Shown piece after piece: positions 29,566-38,514 of a DNA stretch of 64,000 nucleotides. The notes under the pieces were generated by a model. The model was not told where the DNA came from and did no database searches. It saw only the letters and a list, made by a program, of their open reading frames with translations. Position 1 is the first letter of the stretch, and every line of letters starts with the position of its first letter. The stretch comes from Sphingomonas jejuensis (GTDB lineage: Bacteria > Pseudomonadota > Alphaproteobacteria > Sphingomonadales > Sphingomonadaceae): positions 1 through 64,000 of the forward strand of contig NZ_JAATJE010000002.1 of the NCBI RefSeq assembly GCF_011927695.1. Direction: 5' to 3'. Made by a program: the position numbers and the translations under genes.

Positions 29566-30567
29566 GTGAACAAACCGGTGCAGACGCTGGCCGACATCGC
29601 CGCGCTGGTGGGCGTGACCCCGGCGACGGTGTCGCGCGCGCTGGCCGACAGCCCGCGCATCAGCCAGCAGACCCGCGACCGCATCCGCGACGTGGCGCGC
29701 CAGCACGGCTTTCACATCAACCAGACAGCCCGCAACCTGCGCATGGGACGGACGCGGCTGATCGCCTGCGTCGTGCCGCTGGGCCACCAGAGCGCGCAGC
29801 GCGTGTCCGACCCCTTCTACACGACGCTGATCGGCCATCTGATGGACGGGCTCGCCCAGCGCGAGCACAAGATGCTGCTGTCCGCGGTCGCGCCGACCGA
29901 CGACAGCTGGCTGACCAGCCTGTCGCGCAGCGGCAGCGTCGATGGTGTCATCGTGCTCTGCCAGTCGGACCAGGAGGACGCGCTCCAGGCCGTCAGCCGC
30001 GACTATCTGCCGCTGGTCGTCTGGGGCGAGGCGGGCGCGAACAGCAGCTATTGCTGTGTGGGCACCGACAATCTCGTCGGCGGCCGGGTAGCGACCGAGC
30101 ATCTGTTGAACACCGGGCGGCGGCGCATCGCCTATGCCGGCATGACCGACATTCCCGAGCTGGAGGCGCGCCACCGCGGCTATCTCGATGCGCTTGACGC
30201 CGCCGGCTGCGCGCCGGGGCCGTGGATCCCCATCCCGCTCGCCTATGACGCGGCATCCGATGCCGTGCGCGACGAGCTGGCTGCCGCCGGCGACATCGAC
30301 GCGGTGTTTGCGGCATCCGACATGATCGCGATGGGCGTCGTGCGCGCGCTGAACATCCTGGGCCGCAGCGTCCCCGATGATGTCGCGGTGGTCGGCTATG
30401 ACGATGTCAGCCTTGCGGCCTATGTCCATCCGCCGCTCACCACCATCCGCCAGGACCTCCGGCTGGCCGCCGAGGTGCTGATCGAACGGCTGTTCGCCCG
30501 GATGGAAGGCGTGGCCGCTCCGTCCGTGCAGATCCCGCTCAGCCTGATCGAACGGGCAAGTGGCTGA
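29566..30567 (+). CDS. LacI-family regulator of the maltodextrin locus
   Basis: This 333-residue LacI-type repressor has an N-terminal HTH (TLADIAALVGVTPATVSRALADSPRIS, about 8-34), a hinge helix region and a periplasmic-binding-protein-like sensor domain. GTG 29566 is chosen because GAGGGG lies just upstream and the HTH begins immediately after it. It sits between the GH31 and TonB receptor genes, both of which have matching CAATCGATTG-cored palindromes. It is therefore the likely regulator of both units, with maltose or a related sugar as inducer. Confidence 0.9.
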   Translation: MNKPVQTLADIAALVGVTPATVSRALADSPRISQQTRDRIRDVARQHGFHINQTARNLRMGRTRLIACVVPLGHQSAQRVSDPFYTTLIGHLMDGLAQREHKMLLSAVAPTDDSWLTSLSRSGSVDGVIVLCQSDQEDALQAVSRDYLPLVVWGEAGANSSYCCVGTDNLVGGRVATEHLLNTGRRRIAYAGMTDIPELEARHRGYLDALDAAGCAPGPWIPIPLAYDAASDAVRDELAAAGDIDAVFAASDMIAMGVVRALNILGRSVPDDVAVVGYDDVSLAAYVHPPLTTIRQDLRLAAEVLIERLFARMEGVAAPSVQIPLSLIERASG

Positions 30568-30620
30568 TGTTGCAGATTTGAGACAGCTCTGACGTCTTCG
30601 GAATTGTTGCGGAATTTTGC

Positions 30621-30638
30621 TGTGCAATCGATTGCACA
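30621..30638. promoter_or_regulatory. LacI operator in front of the TonB receptor gene
   Basis: TGTGCAATCGATTGCACA is a perfect 18-bp palindrome, 102 bp before the receptor start and 53 bp after the LacI stop. Its core is shared with the site at 26891-26908. Confidence 0.78.
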
Positions 30639-30740
30639 ACAATCAGCAAGCCCTTAAGCGTCACCCATCGGATCGTGTCCGAGTCGATGATTGGCTTTGC
30701 TCATTCGCCGGGACAGGCGGGAGCTCCGGGGAGGAAAAAG

Positions 30741-33473
30741 ATGCGTTCTATGTCCACGCGCTCGCGTGTCGCACCGCTGTTCACCGTCAGCGCACTGGCG
30801 CTGATGACGCCCGCCGCTCTTCATGCGCAGGCCACCGTTCCCGCCGCCACCGGTCCGCAGGCGAACCCCAATGACTCCGTCAGCGAGGACACCGACGACC
30901 AGGGTCAGGGCGGCGACGAGATCATCGTCACCGGTTTCCGCCAGGCGCTGGAAAGCGCCGTGGCCGAAAAGCGCGACCGCGACCTGGTCGTCGAATCGAT
31001 CACGGCCGAGGACATCGGCAAGCTGCCGGACGCCTCCATCGCCGAATCGATCGCCCGCCTTCCCGGCCTCACGTCGCAGCGCGTGAGCGGCCGTTCCAAC
31101 GCCATCTCGATCCGCGGCTTCGCGCCGGACTTCTCGACCACCCTGCTGAACGGCCGCGAACAGACCTCCACCGGCGACAACCGCGCGGTCGAATATGACC
31201 AGTATCCGTCCGAAGTCGTCAATCAGGTGCTGGTCTACAAGACCGCGCAGGCGTCGCTGATCGGCCAGGGCCTGTCCGGCACCGTTGACCTGCGCACCAT
31301 CCGCCCGATCGATTATGGCCGCTCGGTCGTGTCGGTCGGCGCGCGCGGCACCTATGCCGATCTCGGCAAGCTCAACTCGGGTTCGGAGGAGCTCGGCTAC
31401 CGCGTCAACGCGACCTACATCGACCAGTTCGCCAACGACACGATCGGCGTGGCGCTGTCGGCCGCCTATCTGAACGAGCCGTACCAGATCCAGGAATTCA
31501 ACGCCTGGGGCTATGCCACCACGGCGGCGGGTGACTCGGTGATCGGCGGCTCCAAGTCCTATGTCACGTCGACGACGCTGCAGCGCCTGGGTCTCCAGGG
31601 CACGCTGCAGTTCCGGCCGGTGCCGGAGCTCACGATGACGCTCGACGGCTTCTATTCCGACTTCAACGACGACCAGATCAAGCGCGGCATCGAGCTTCCG
31701 CTCGGCTTCGGCGCCAACGGCACCAGCCTGCTGACCAGCACCACGGTCGAAAACGGCCTGGTGACGTCCGGCACCTTCCAGGGGGTCGAGGGCGTCGTCC
31801 GCAACGACAGCTTTGAGCGCAAGGCCAAGCTCTACTCCTTCGGCTACAACACCCGCTACGAGGGCGACGACGGCTGGAACGTGCAGCTGGACCTCAGCTT
31901 CTCGCGCACCGACCGGCAGGAGATCATCATCGAAACCTATGCCGGCACCGGCTATGGTCCCGGCAACGGCGCGACGGACAACATCGGCTTCACGACTGGG
32001 CCGGAGGGCACGGTGTTCTCGCCGACGCTCGACTATTCGGATCCCAACCTCATCCTCCTCACCGATCCGCTCGGCTGGGGCGGCGCGACGCGGCAGGCCG
32101 GCTATTTCAACAACCGCGACGTCGAAGACGAGATCCGCCAGTACCGGCTGGAGGTCGAGAAGGAGCTGAGCAGCCCGCTGTCTGCCGTCCGCTTCGGCCT
32201 GAACTACACCGACCGGTCGAAGGACCTGACGCCGATCCAGTTCTTCCTGACGCTCGCCAACGGCGCGCTGCAGCAGCAGATCCCGGCCGAATTCATCCAG
32301 CGGCCGACCAACCTGTCCTACCTCGGGCTCGGCCCGATGCTGAGCTACGACCCGCGCGACCTGATCGCCGCCGGGACCTATGCCCAGGTGCCGAACCTGT
32401 CCAACGACGTGATCTCCTCCGCCTTCCGGATCGAGGAGGACATCATGACCGCCTATCTGCAGGGCGACATCAGCCAGCCGATCGGCGCGTCGGAACTGAC
32501 CGGCAACATCGGCCTGCAGGCCGTCTTCACCGAGCAGAAGTCGTCCGGCCTGGTGTTCAACGGCACCAGCTTCAGCGACATCACGCGCGGCGACGACTAT
32601 GTGGACGTGCTCCCCAGCCTCAACCTGTCGCTGCGCCTGCCGATCGACCTCGTGATCCGCCTGGGCGCCGCCCGGCAGATGCAGCGCCCGCGTCTCGACG
32701 ACATGCGCGTGGCCCTGGGCTACGGCTACAACACGCAGGAAGGGATCATCACCGGCGGCGGCGGCAACCCGTTCCTCCGCCCGATCCGCTCCAACTCGTT
32801 CGATCTGACGATCGAGAAGTATTTCGGCACGCGCGGCTACATCGCGGCTCAGGGCTTCTACAAGGACCTGAAGAGCTTCGTGTACAACCTGGAGACACCG
32901 TTCGACTTCACCGGCTTCCCGCTGCCGCCGACGGCGCCCCCGGGCACGCCGACGCTGGGCCGGAACAACCAGCCGATCAACGGCGACGGCGGCTCCATCT
33001 ACGGTGCGGAGCTTGCCGCCACGCTGCAGCTGGGCGACTTTACCTCCGCGCTTGAAGGCTTCGGCGTGACCGGCGGTGCGTCCTACACGGAGACCGAGAT
33101 CCAGCCGACGCCGGGTGGCGAGCCGGAGGACATCCCGGGCTATTCGCGCTGGGTGGCGAACGGCACCGCCTTCTTCGAGCGGTGGGGCTTCAACGTGCGC
33201 GGCAGCGTGCGCTATCGCTCCACCTTCGTGGGTGAGCTGTCGGGCTTCGGCGCGGCGCGCACGCGGCGCCGTGCGATCGACGAGACCATCGTCGATGCGC
33301 AGATCGGCTACGACTTCCGCTCCGGCGCGCTCAACGGCCTGTCCGTGTTCCTGCAGGGCCAGAACCTGACCGACGAGCCGTTCGCCACCATCAACGGCGA
33401 CGCGCGCGATCAGGTGATCGACTACCAGACCTATGGCCGCCGCTTCCTGGCCGGCGCAAGCTTCCGGTTCTGA
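30741..33473 (+). CDS. TonB-dependent receptor, probable malto-oligosaccharide importer
   Basis: This 910-residue outer-membrane receptor is of the long Caulobacter/sphingomonad type. The signal peptide is followed by an acidic linker, then the TonB box DEIIVTGF and a plug with DLVVESITAEDIGKLPDASIAESIARLPGL, a family hallmark. The barrel ends in an aromatic residue (FLAGASFRF). ATG 30741 has GAGGAAAAAG directly upstream. The LacI operator, the GH31 and GH13 genes and the same strand make maltodextrin the likely substrate. A strong hairpin follows the stop codon. Confidence 0.93.
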   Translation: MRSMSTRSRVAPLFTVSALALMTPAALHAQATVPAATGPQANPNDSVSEDTDDQGQGGDEIIVTGFRQALESAVAEKRDRDLVVESITAEDIGKLPDASIAESIARLPGLTSQRVSGRSNAISIRGFAPDFSTTLLNGREQTSTGDNRAVEYDQYPSEVVNQVLVYKTAQASLIGQGLSGTVDLRTIRPIDYGRSVVSVGARGTYADLGKLNSGSEELGYRVNATYIDQFANDTIGVALSAAYLNEPYQIQEFNAWGYATTAAGDSVIGGSKSYVTSTTLQRLGLQGTLQFRPVPELTMTLDGFYSDFNDDQIKRGIELPLGFGANGTSLLTSTTVENGLVTSGTFQGVEGVVRNDSFERKAKLYSFGYNTRYEGDDGWNVQLDLSFSRTDRQEIIIETYAGTGYGPGNGATDNIGFTTGPEGTVFSPTLDYSDPNLILLTDPLGWGGATRQAGYFNNRDVEDEIRQYRLEVEKELSSPLSAVRFGLNYTDRSKDLTPIQFFLTLANGALQQQIPAEFIQRPTNLSYLGLGPMLSYDPRDLIAAGTYAQVPNLSNDVISSAFRIEEDIMTAYLQGDISQPIGASELTGNIGLQAVFTEQKSSGLVFNGTSFSDITRGDDYVDVLPSLNLSLRLPIDLVIRLGAARQMQRPRLDDMRVALGYGYNTQEGIITGGGGNPFLRPIRSNSFDLTIEKYFGTRGYIAAQGFYKDLKSFVYNLETPFDFTGFPLPPTAPPGTPTLGRNNQPINGDGGSIYGAELAATLQLGDFTSALEGFGVTGGASYTETEIQPTPGGEPEDIPGYSRWVANGTAFFERWGFNVRGSVRYRSTFVGELSGFGAARTRRRAIDETIVDAQIGYDFRSGALNGLSVFLQGQNLTDEPFATINGDARDQVIDYQTYGRRFLAGASFRF

Positions 33474-33481
33474 GGGCTGAG

Positions 33482-33519
33482 GGCGTGCGCGCGTCGCCGA
33501 CCGGCGGAGCGCGCACGCC
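33482..33519 (+). terminator. Strong hairpin between receptor and halogenase genes
   Basis: GGCGTGCGCGC (33482-33492) pairs perfectly with GCGCGCACGCC (33509-33519); part of the loop (CGCC/GGCG) can also pair. No U-run follows, and the halogenase start is 12 bp downstream. It may reduce read-through or stabilise the receptor mRNA 3' end. Confidence 0.5.
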
Positions 33520-33531
33520 GCGGAGTGCGGT

Positions 33532-35043
33532 GTGACCGGCAGCAGCCTGCCCTCGATCGTCATCCTTGGCGGCGGTTCGGCCGGATGGATGGTGGCGGCC
33601 GCCCTGTCGCGCTTTCTTCCCGCGCAGCGGCGCATCACGCTGATCGAGTCCGACGAGATCGGCGCGGTCGGCGTGGGCGAAGCCACCATTCCGCAGATCC
33701 GGCTGTTCAACCAGCATCTCGGGATCGACGAGAACGCCTTTCTGAAGGCGACGGCCGGCACCTTCAAGCTGGGCATCGAGTTCGTCGGCTGGGGCGCCCC
33801 GCACGACCGCTACATCCATGCGTTCGGGCAGATCGGCCGGTCGCTGGGCCTGCTGCCCTTCCACCATTACTGGCTGCGCGCCCGCGCCCGCGGGGTGGCC
33901 GACGACCTGTGGGACCATTCGGCCAGCGCCGTTGCCGCGCGCAGCGGCCGGTTCGCGCCCGATCCCGGCCGGCCCGGCCTGCCGAGCGGGCTGGCCTGGG
34001 CATACCAGTTCGATGCCTCGCTCTACGCCCGGCTGCTGCGGCAGCATGCCGAGGCGAACGGCGTCACCAGGATCGAAGGTCGCATGACGCACGCGACGCG
34101 CGATCCCGACAGCGGCGACATTCAGTCGCTGGCGCTGGATGGCGGCCGCAGCGTCGCGGGCGACCTGTTCATCGACTGCACCGGCTTTCGCGCGCTGCTG
34201 ATCGGCGACACGCTCGCAGCCCCGTTCGACGACTGGTCCCGCCACCTGCCCTGCGACCGGGCGCTGGCGGTGCCGACGGCAAGTGTCGGGGCGCCGGACC
34301 CGTTCACCCGCGCCACCGCGCGCGCCGCCGGGTGGCAGTGGCGCATCCCGTTGCAGCACCGCACCGGAAACGGCCTCGTCTATTCAAGCGCCTTCATGGA
34401 CGATGACGAGGCGGCCTCCACCCTGCTGGCGAATGTGGAAGGCCGCCCGCTTGCCGATCCGCGGCCGATCCGCTTCACCACCGGGAAGCGCCGCGCGCAG
34501 TGGACGCGCAACTGCGTGGCGATCGGCCTGTCCGCCGGGTTCCTGGAGCCGCTGGAATCGACCAGCATCCACCTGATCCAGTCGGCGATCAGCCGGCTGC
34601 TGGCACTCATGCCGGCGGGGCGGGCGCAGGACGACGAGGCGGCCGAGTTCAACCGGCAGGCCGACGCGGAATGGCAGAGCGTCCGCGACTTCCTGATCCT
34701 CCACTACCATCTGAATGGCCGGGACGAGCCGTTCTGGCGCGACCGCCGGGCCGCGGCGATCCCCGACAGTCTCAGCCGCCGCATCGCGCTGTTCCGGTCG
34801 AGCGGCCGGCTGTTCCGCGAAGGCGACGAACTCTTCACCGAAGTCGGCTGGCTGCAGGTGATGCTGGGCCAGGGCGTGGTGCCGCAAGGCTTCAACCCGC
34901 TCGCCGGCGAGCCGAGCGACCAGGCGCTAAGCGAGTTCCTGAAGCTGACGCGGCATCATGCGGGCGCCGTGGCGCGCGCGATGCCGACGCATGCCGATTA
35001 CCTCCACCGACACTGCGCGACCGACCAAAGGAAAGCCTCATGA
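33532..35043 (+). CDS. Flavin-dependent tryptophan-halogenase-like protein
   Basis: This 503-residue flavoprotein belongs to the PrnA/RebH family. The FAD-binding GGGSAGWM is at residues 13-20, and VGVGEATIP follows at 46-54. Lys79 in TFKLGIEF aligns with the catalytic lysine. The W-x-W-x-I-P motif is at 268-273, and Glu342 in FLEPLESTSIH is the second key residue. By these motifs it looks competent for halide chemistry. It is placed between a sugar receptor and an amylase, an arrangement common in this group, and its substrate there is unknown. GTG 33532 is the start, and the stop overlaps the amylase start by 4 bp. Confidence 0.88.
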   Translation: MTGSSLPSIVILGGGSAGWMVAAALSRFLPAQRRITLIESDEIGAVGVGEATIPQIRLFNQHLGIDENAFLKATAGTFKLGIEFVGWGAPHDRYIHAFGQIGRSLGLLPFHHYWLRARARGVADDLWDHSASAVAARSGRFAPDPGRPGLPSGLAWAYQFDASLYARLLRQHAEANGVTRIEGRMTHATRDPDSGDIQSLALDGGRSVAGDLFIDCTGFRALLIGDTLAAPFDDWSRHLPCDRALAVPTASVGAPDPFTRATARAAGWQWRIPLQHRTGNGLVYSSAFMDDDEAASTLLANVEGRPLADPRPIRFTTGKRRAQWTRNCVAIGLSAGFLEPLESTSIHLIQSAISRLLALMPAGRAQDDEAAEFNRQADAEWQSVRDFLILHYHLNGRDEPFWRDRRAAAIPDSLSRRIALFRSSGRLFREGDELFTEVGWLQVMLGQGVVPQGFNPLAGEPSDQALSEFLKLTRHHAGAVARAMPTHADYLHRHCATDQRKAS

Positions 35044-36881
35044 TCCCTCGTCCCCTCGCCGCCGCGCTCCTCGCCCTGACCTCGCCCGTTGCCGCCCAGG
35101 CACAGTCCCAGGTCCGCCCGCAGCCGGAGGCACCGGCGTTCAGGGATCGGCTTCCGGAAGACGAGGTCATCTACTTTGTCCTTCCCGACCGCTTCGAAAA
35201 TGGCGATCCGTCCAACGACCGCGGCGGGCTGAGCGGCGATCGGCTGGCGACCGGCTATGATCCCACCAGTCGCGGCTTCTTCCATGGCGGCGATCTGGCG
35301 GGGCTGACGGCGCGGCTCGACTATCTCCAGGGCATGGGGATCACGGCGATCTGGGTCGGACCGATCTTCAAGAACAAGCCGGTGCAGGGCCGGCCGGGGC
35401 AGGAGAGCGCCGGCTACCACGGCTATTGGATCACCGACTTCACGCAGCCCGACCCGCATTTCGGCACCGCCGACGAGTTCAAGGCGTTCGTCGATGCGGC
35501 CCATGCGCGCGGCATGAAGGTCTACATGGACATCGTCGCCAACCATACGGCCGACGTCATCCAGTACCGGGAATGCGCCACCGGCCCGTGCCCGTACCGC
35601 AACCTCGCCGACTATCCGTACCGGACGCGCGGCGGAATCGACGGCGCCGCGATCAACGACGGCTTCCAGGGGCACGACGTCCGCACCGCCGAGAACTTCG
35701 CGCGGCTGACCGATCCCACCTTTGCCTACACCCCCGTCGTCCCGGCGGCGGAGCGGGACACCAAGGTGCCGGCCTGGCTCAACGACCCCATCTTCTACCA
35801 CAACCGGGGCAACACGACCTTCCTCAACGAAAGCGCCACGCTGGGCGATTTCGCCGGGCTGGACGACCTGATGACGGAGCATCCGCGCGTCGTCGACGGC
35901 ATGATCGAGATCTTCGGCGGCTGGATCGACCGCTTCGGGATCGACGGTTTCCGCATCGACACCGCGCGCCATGTCGATCCCGCCTTCTGGGCGGCCTTCG
36001 TGCCGGCCATGCTGGAGCGGGCGACCGCGCGCGGCATCCCAAACTTCCACATCTTCGGGGAGGTGGCGCTGTTGTCCACCGATGTCGGTCAGCTCGCCAA
36101 GCACACCCGCGTTGACAAGTTTCCGGCGGTGCTCGACTTCGCCTTTCGTCAGGCGCTGGTGGAGACGGTCGCCGGGCGATCGGGAACGGTGGTGTGGGAA
36201 GGCATCTTCGCCGGCGACTCTCTCTACGAGAACGGGTACGCGACCGCGCTCCGGCTGCCGACCTTTTCGGGCAACCACGACAACGGACGCTTTGCGCACG
36301 TCATCCGCGACAGCCTGCCCGACGCGAGCGAGGAGGAGGTCGCGGCGCGCGTGAAGCTGGCGCACGCGATGCTGCTGACGCTGCGCGGCGTGCCGACCAT
36401 CTATTCGGGCGACGAGCAGGGCTTTGTCGGCGACGGCGGCGACCAGGATTCGCGGGAGGACATGTTCCCCAGCCGGGTCGACAGCTACAACGACAACAGG
36501 CTGCTGGCGACGACCGCCACCACCGCCGCGTCCAACTTCGACACCGCGCATCCCTTCTACCGGCAGATCGGCGAACTGGCGCGCGTGCGCACGGCGATGC
36601 CTGCGCTGACACGCGGGGAACAGCGGCTGCGGGTGCGCGGGGACGAACCCGGCATGCTCGCCATCTCCCGCTTCGATCCCGACACCGGCCAGGAAGTGCT
36701 GCTGGCGTTCAACACGTCGACGGCACCCGTCGAGCAGCAGGTGCAGGTGGAGGTCGGATCCGACGGCTGGCGCAGCCTGGGCGGGCCCTGCGCCGCGCGG
36801 TCGAGCGCACCGGGCAGCGTGCGCGTGGCCTTGCCGCCGCTCGGCTACGCGATCTGCGCCGCCGCGCCGGCGACGCGCTAA
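35040..36881 (+). CDS. Exported GH13 alpha-amylase-type enzyme
   Basis: This 613-residue glycoside hydrolase family 13 enzyme has a signal peptide (MIPRPLAAALLALTSPVAAQAQ). The catalytic triad is Asp307 (DGFRIDTARH), Glu341 (FGEVAL) and Asp414 (SGNHDN), with MDIVANHTAD as conserved region I. The C-terminal beta domain is short. It would cleave alpha-1,4 glucans or cyclodextrins for the GH31 enzyme and receptor in the same locus. Its start overlaps the halogenase stop (ATGA). Confidence 0.94.
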   Translation: MIPRPLAAALLALTSPVAAQAQSQVRPQPEAPAFRDRLPEDEVIYFVLPDRFENGDPSNDRGGLSGDRLATGYDPTSRGFFHGGDLAGLTARLDYLQGMGITAIWVGPIFKNKPVQGRPGQESAGYHGYWITDFTQPDPHFGTADEFKAFVDAAHARGMKVYMDIVANHTADVIQYRECATGPCPYRNLADYPYRTRGGIDGAAINDGFQGHDVRTAENFARLTDPTFAYTPVVPAAERDTKVPAWLNDPIFYHNRGNTTFLNESATLGDFAGLDDLMTEHPRVVDGMIEIFGGWIDRFGIDGFRIDTARHVDPAFWAAFVPAMLERATARGIPNFHIFGEVALLSTDVGQLAKHTRVDKFPAVLDFAFRQALVETVAGRSGTVVWEGIFAGDSLYENGYATALRLPTFSGNHDNGRFAHVIRDSLPDASEEEVAARVKLAHAMLLTLRGVPTIYSGDEQGFVGDGGDQDSREDMFPSRVDSYNDNRLLATTATTAASNFDTAHPFYRQIGELARVRTAMPALTRGEQRLRVRGDEPGMLAISRFDPDTGQEVLLAFNTSTAPVEQQVQVEVGSDGWRSLGGPCAARSSAPGSVRVALPPLGYAICAAAPATR

Positions 36882-36898
36882 GCGGCCGGGCTCAGCGC
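36875..36898. terminator. Imperfect hairpin between convergent genes
   Basis: GCGCTAAGC (36875-36883) pairs with GCTCAGCGC (36890-36898) with one mismatch. It spans the amylase stop and the end of the convergent MpaB-like gene, so it could stop transcription from either side. Confidence 0.35.
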
Positions 36899-37752
36899 GC
36901 GGGCCGCAGCGCCCAGCGCAGCACCTGCCCGCCGCCGCGCACCGCCGCGCGGATGGCGGGACGGCGAAGCGCGGACACCTGGCGTCCGTGCAGCTGCTGC
37001 GCCCATGGCGGCAACAGGTCGACGGCAGCGTCCATCAGGGTCGTGCCGGCGATCGAGTCCCGCCGCGCCTGCGTGAACAGCGCGTCTGCCACCGCCCGCG
37101 TGCGATCGTCGAAGCGCAGCGCCGGCTGCACCTCCCGGTAATAGGCCGCGATCTCCCGGCGGGAGGCGGGCACGCGCCCTGCCCCCAGCCGCCGCGCGAG
37201 CACCGTCATTTCCTGCAGGTAGCGGTCCTGGTCGCGGGCCGGGAAGTTCGGGTCGCGGTAGCGAAGATGCGCGCGCAGGAAGCTGTCCGTTTCCGCGACA
37301 TGAACCCAGGTCAGCAGATCGGGGGCATTCGCGCTGTAGGGCGTTCCGTCCGGAAGCATGCCGGACACATGGTCGTGCACACGCCGCACCCGATCAATCA
37401 GCGCGGTGGCATGGGCGGTGCCGCCAAAGGTGGTGCCGGCGATGAAGCCGGCCGTGCGCTTCAGCCGGCCGGGCATGTCGCCGCGAAAGTCGCTGTGGTC
37501 CCACACCCCGGCAAGCGCGCCGGGATGAAGCATCTGGAGGAGCAGGGCGGACACGCCGCCCACCATCATCGCGGGAAAGTCGCCATGCACCGCCCAGGCC
37601 GCGGATCCCGGCCCGAACAGTCCGGGGTCGTCCGGCGCCCGCGCCGCCGCGACGGGCGCGCCGTTCCCGACCAGCCGGTGAACATGGCCCCGGATGAAGC
37701 CGCGCAGGCCGGCGGGCGGAACGGGCGGTGCGGAGGCAGTGGACGCGGTCAT
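36892..37752 (-). CDS. MpaB-like oxygenase family protein (DUF2236)
   Basis: This 286-residue protein matches the DUF2236 family, which includes fungal MpaB and bacterial rubber-degrading latex-clearing proteins. The family's heme-pocket region is visible as TTFGGTAHATALIDRVRRVHDHVSG (about 107-131), with further conserved residues in LLTWVHVAETDSFL. No signal peptide is evident. Its stop is 10 bp from the stop of the convergent amylase gene, and it is followed by no obvious partner. The natural substrate is unknown. Confidence 0.8.
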   Translation of the reverse strand: MTASTASAPPVPPAGLRGFIRGHVHRLVGNGAPVAAARAPDDPGLFGPGSAAWAVHGDFPAMMVGGVSALLLQMLHPGALAGVWDHSDFRGDMPGRLKRTAGFIAGTTFGGTAHATALIDRVRRVHDHVSGMLPDGTPYSANAPDLLTWVHVAETDSFLRAHLRYRDPNFPARDQDRYLQEMTVLARRLGAGRVPASRREIAAYYREVQPALRFDDRTRAVADALFTQARRDSIAGTTLMDAAVDLLPPWAQQLHGRQVSALRRPAIRAAVRGGGQVLRWALRPAR

Positions 37753-37813
37753 GCGGCGTCAACGCGCGGGCCGCAGGGGACGCTCCGGCGCGGTGCCGAA
37801 GCGTCCGCCGGGA

Positions 37814-38311
37814 TCATGCCTCCGGCTTCGCCTTGGTCGCGCGCGGCTTGCGCGCGGGCTTGTCGCCCGATCCGGCAGCGGCATCGGCCGGCTCAGCACG
37901 CTTGCGGCCAAGGCCCAGCTTCTTTGCGACCTCGCGGCGACGCTCCGAATAGGCCGGCGCAGTCATCGGGTAATCGGCCTTCAGATTATAACGCTGCCGA
38001 TACTCATCCGGGGTAAGACCGTTGGCCGACAGGTGGCGCTTCAGCGACTTGTACGGCTTTCCGTCGATCATCGACAGAATATATTCCGGGTTGCTCAGGC
38101 TCTTGCGCGGGGTGACCGCCGCGGTGTGATCCTGCGTCGCGCCTTCGGCCGTGTTGTCGACGGTCGCGCCGCCGGTCAGCGCCTTCAGCGCGCCGTGAGT
38201 GTCACTGATCAGCTTCGGAAGATCATCCGCACGCACGTTATTGTTCGCGACGTAGGACGCCAGCAGGTCGACCGTCAGTGCGGTGAGATCGTTTTCGGTC
38301 TGATCAGCCAT
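37814..38311 (-). CDS. MucR/Ros-family regulator without the first zinc cysteine
   Basis: This 165-residue DNA-binding protein has the Ros/MucR C-terminal region (SLSNPEYILSMIDGKPYKSL, then KRHLSANGLTPDEYRQRYNL; residues 71-110). In most members the position of Ser80 is a zinc-binding cysteine, so this domain cannot bind zinc in the classical way. Zinc-free Ros homologues that still bind DNA are known from Mesorhizobium. The tail is rich in Lys, Arg and Ala. ATG 38311 is chosen with GGAG 11 nt upstream; a GTG four codons earlier is possible. MucR proteins act as broad repressors binding AT-rich DNA. Confidence 0.88.
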   Translation of the reverse strand: MADQTENDLTALTVDLLASYVANNNVRADDLPKLISDTHGALKALTGGATVDNTAEGATQDHTAAVTPRKSLSNPEYILSMIDGKPYKSLKRHLSANGLTPDEYRQRYNLKADYPMTAPAYSERRREVAKKLGLGRKRAEPADAAAGSGDKPARKPRATKAKPEA

Positions 38312-38514
38312 TGGTTCGGGCACTCCGACAAAGAGGAAAGGAATGATCGCTCAATTATGTCTTCTTGGGCCGAAGTCTAGGTCCGGGACGACATTGGCAG
38401 CGAATATTATGGGACAGGATCACCCGCGACCCTGATCGAAGTGAGCCGCCCGCAGCGCTGGACGCGGCTTCCGGCCGACTGCTAACCAGCGGGCACAAGA
38501 AGGGGAGCCAAGCA

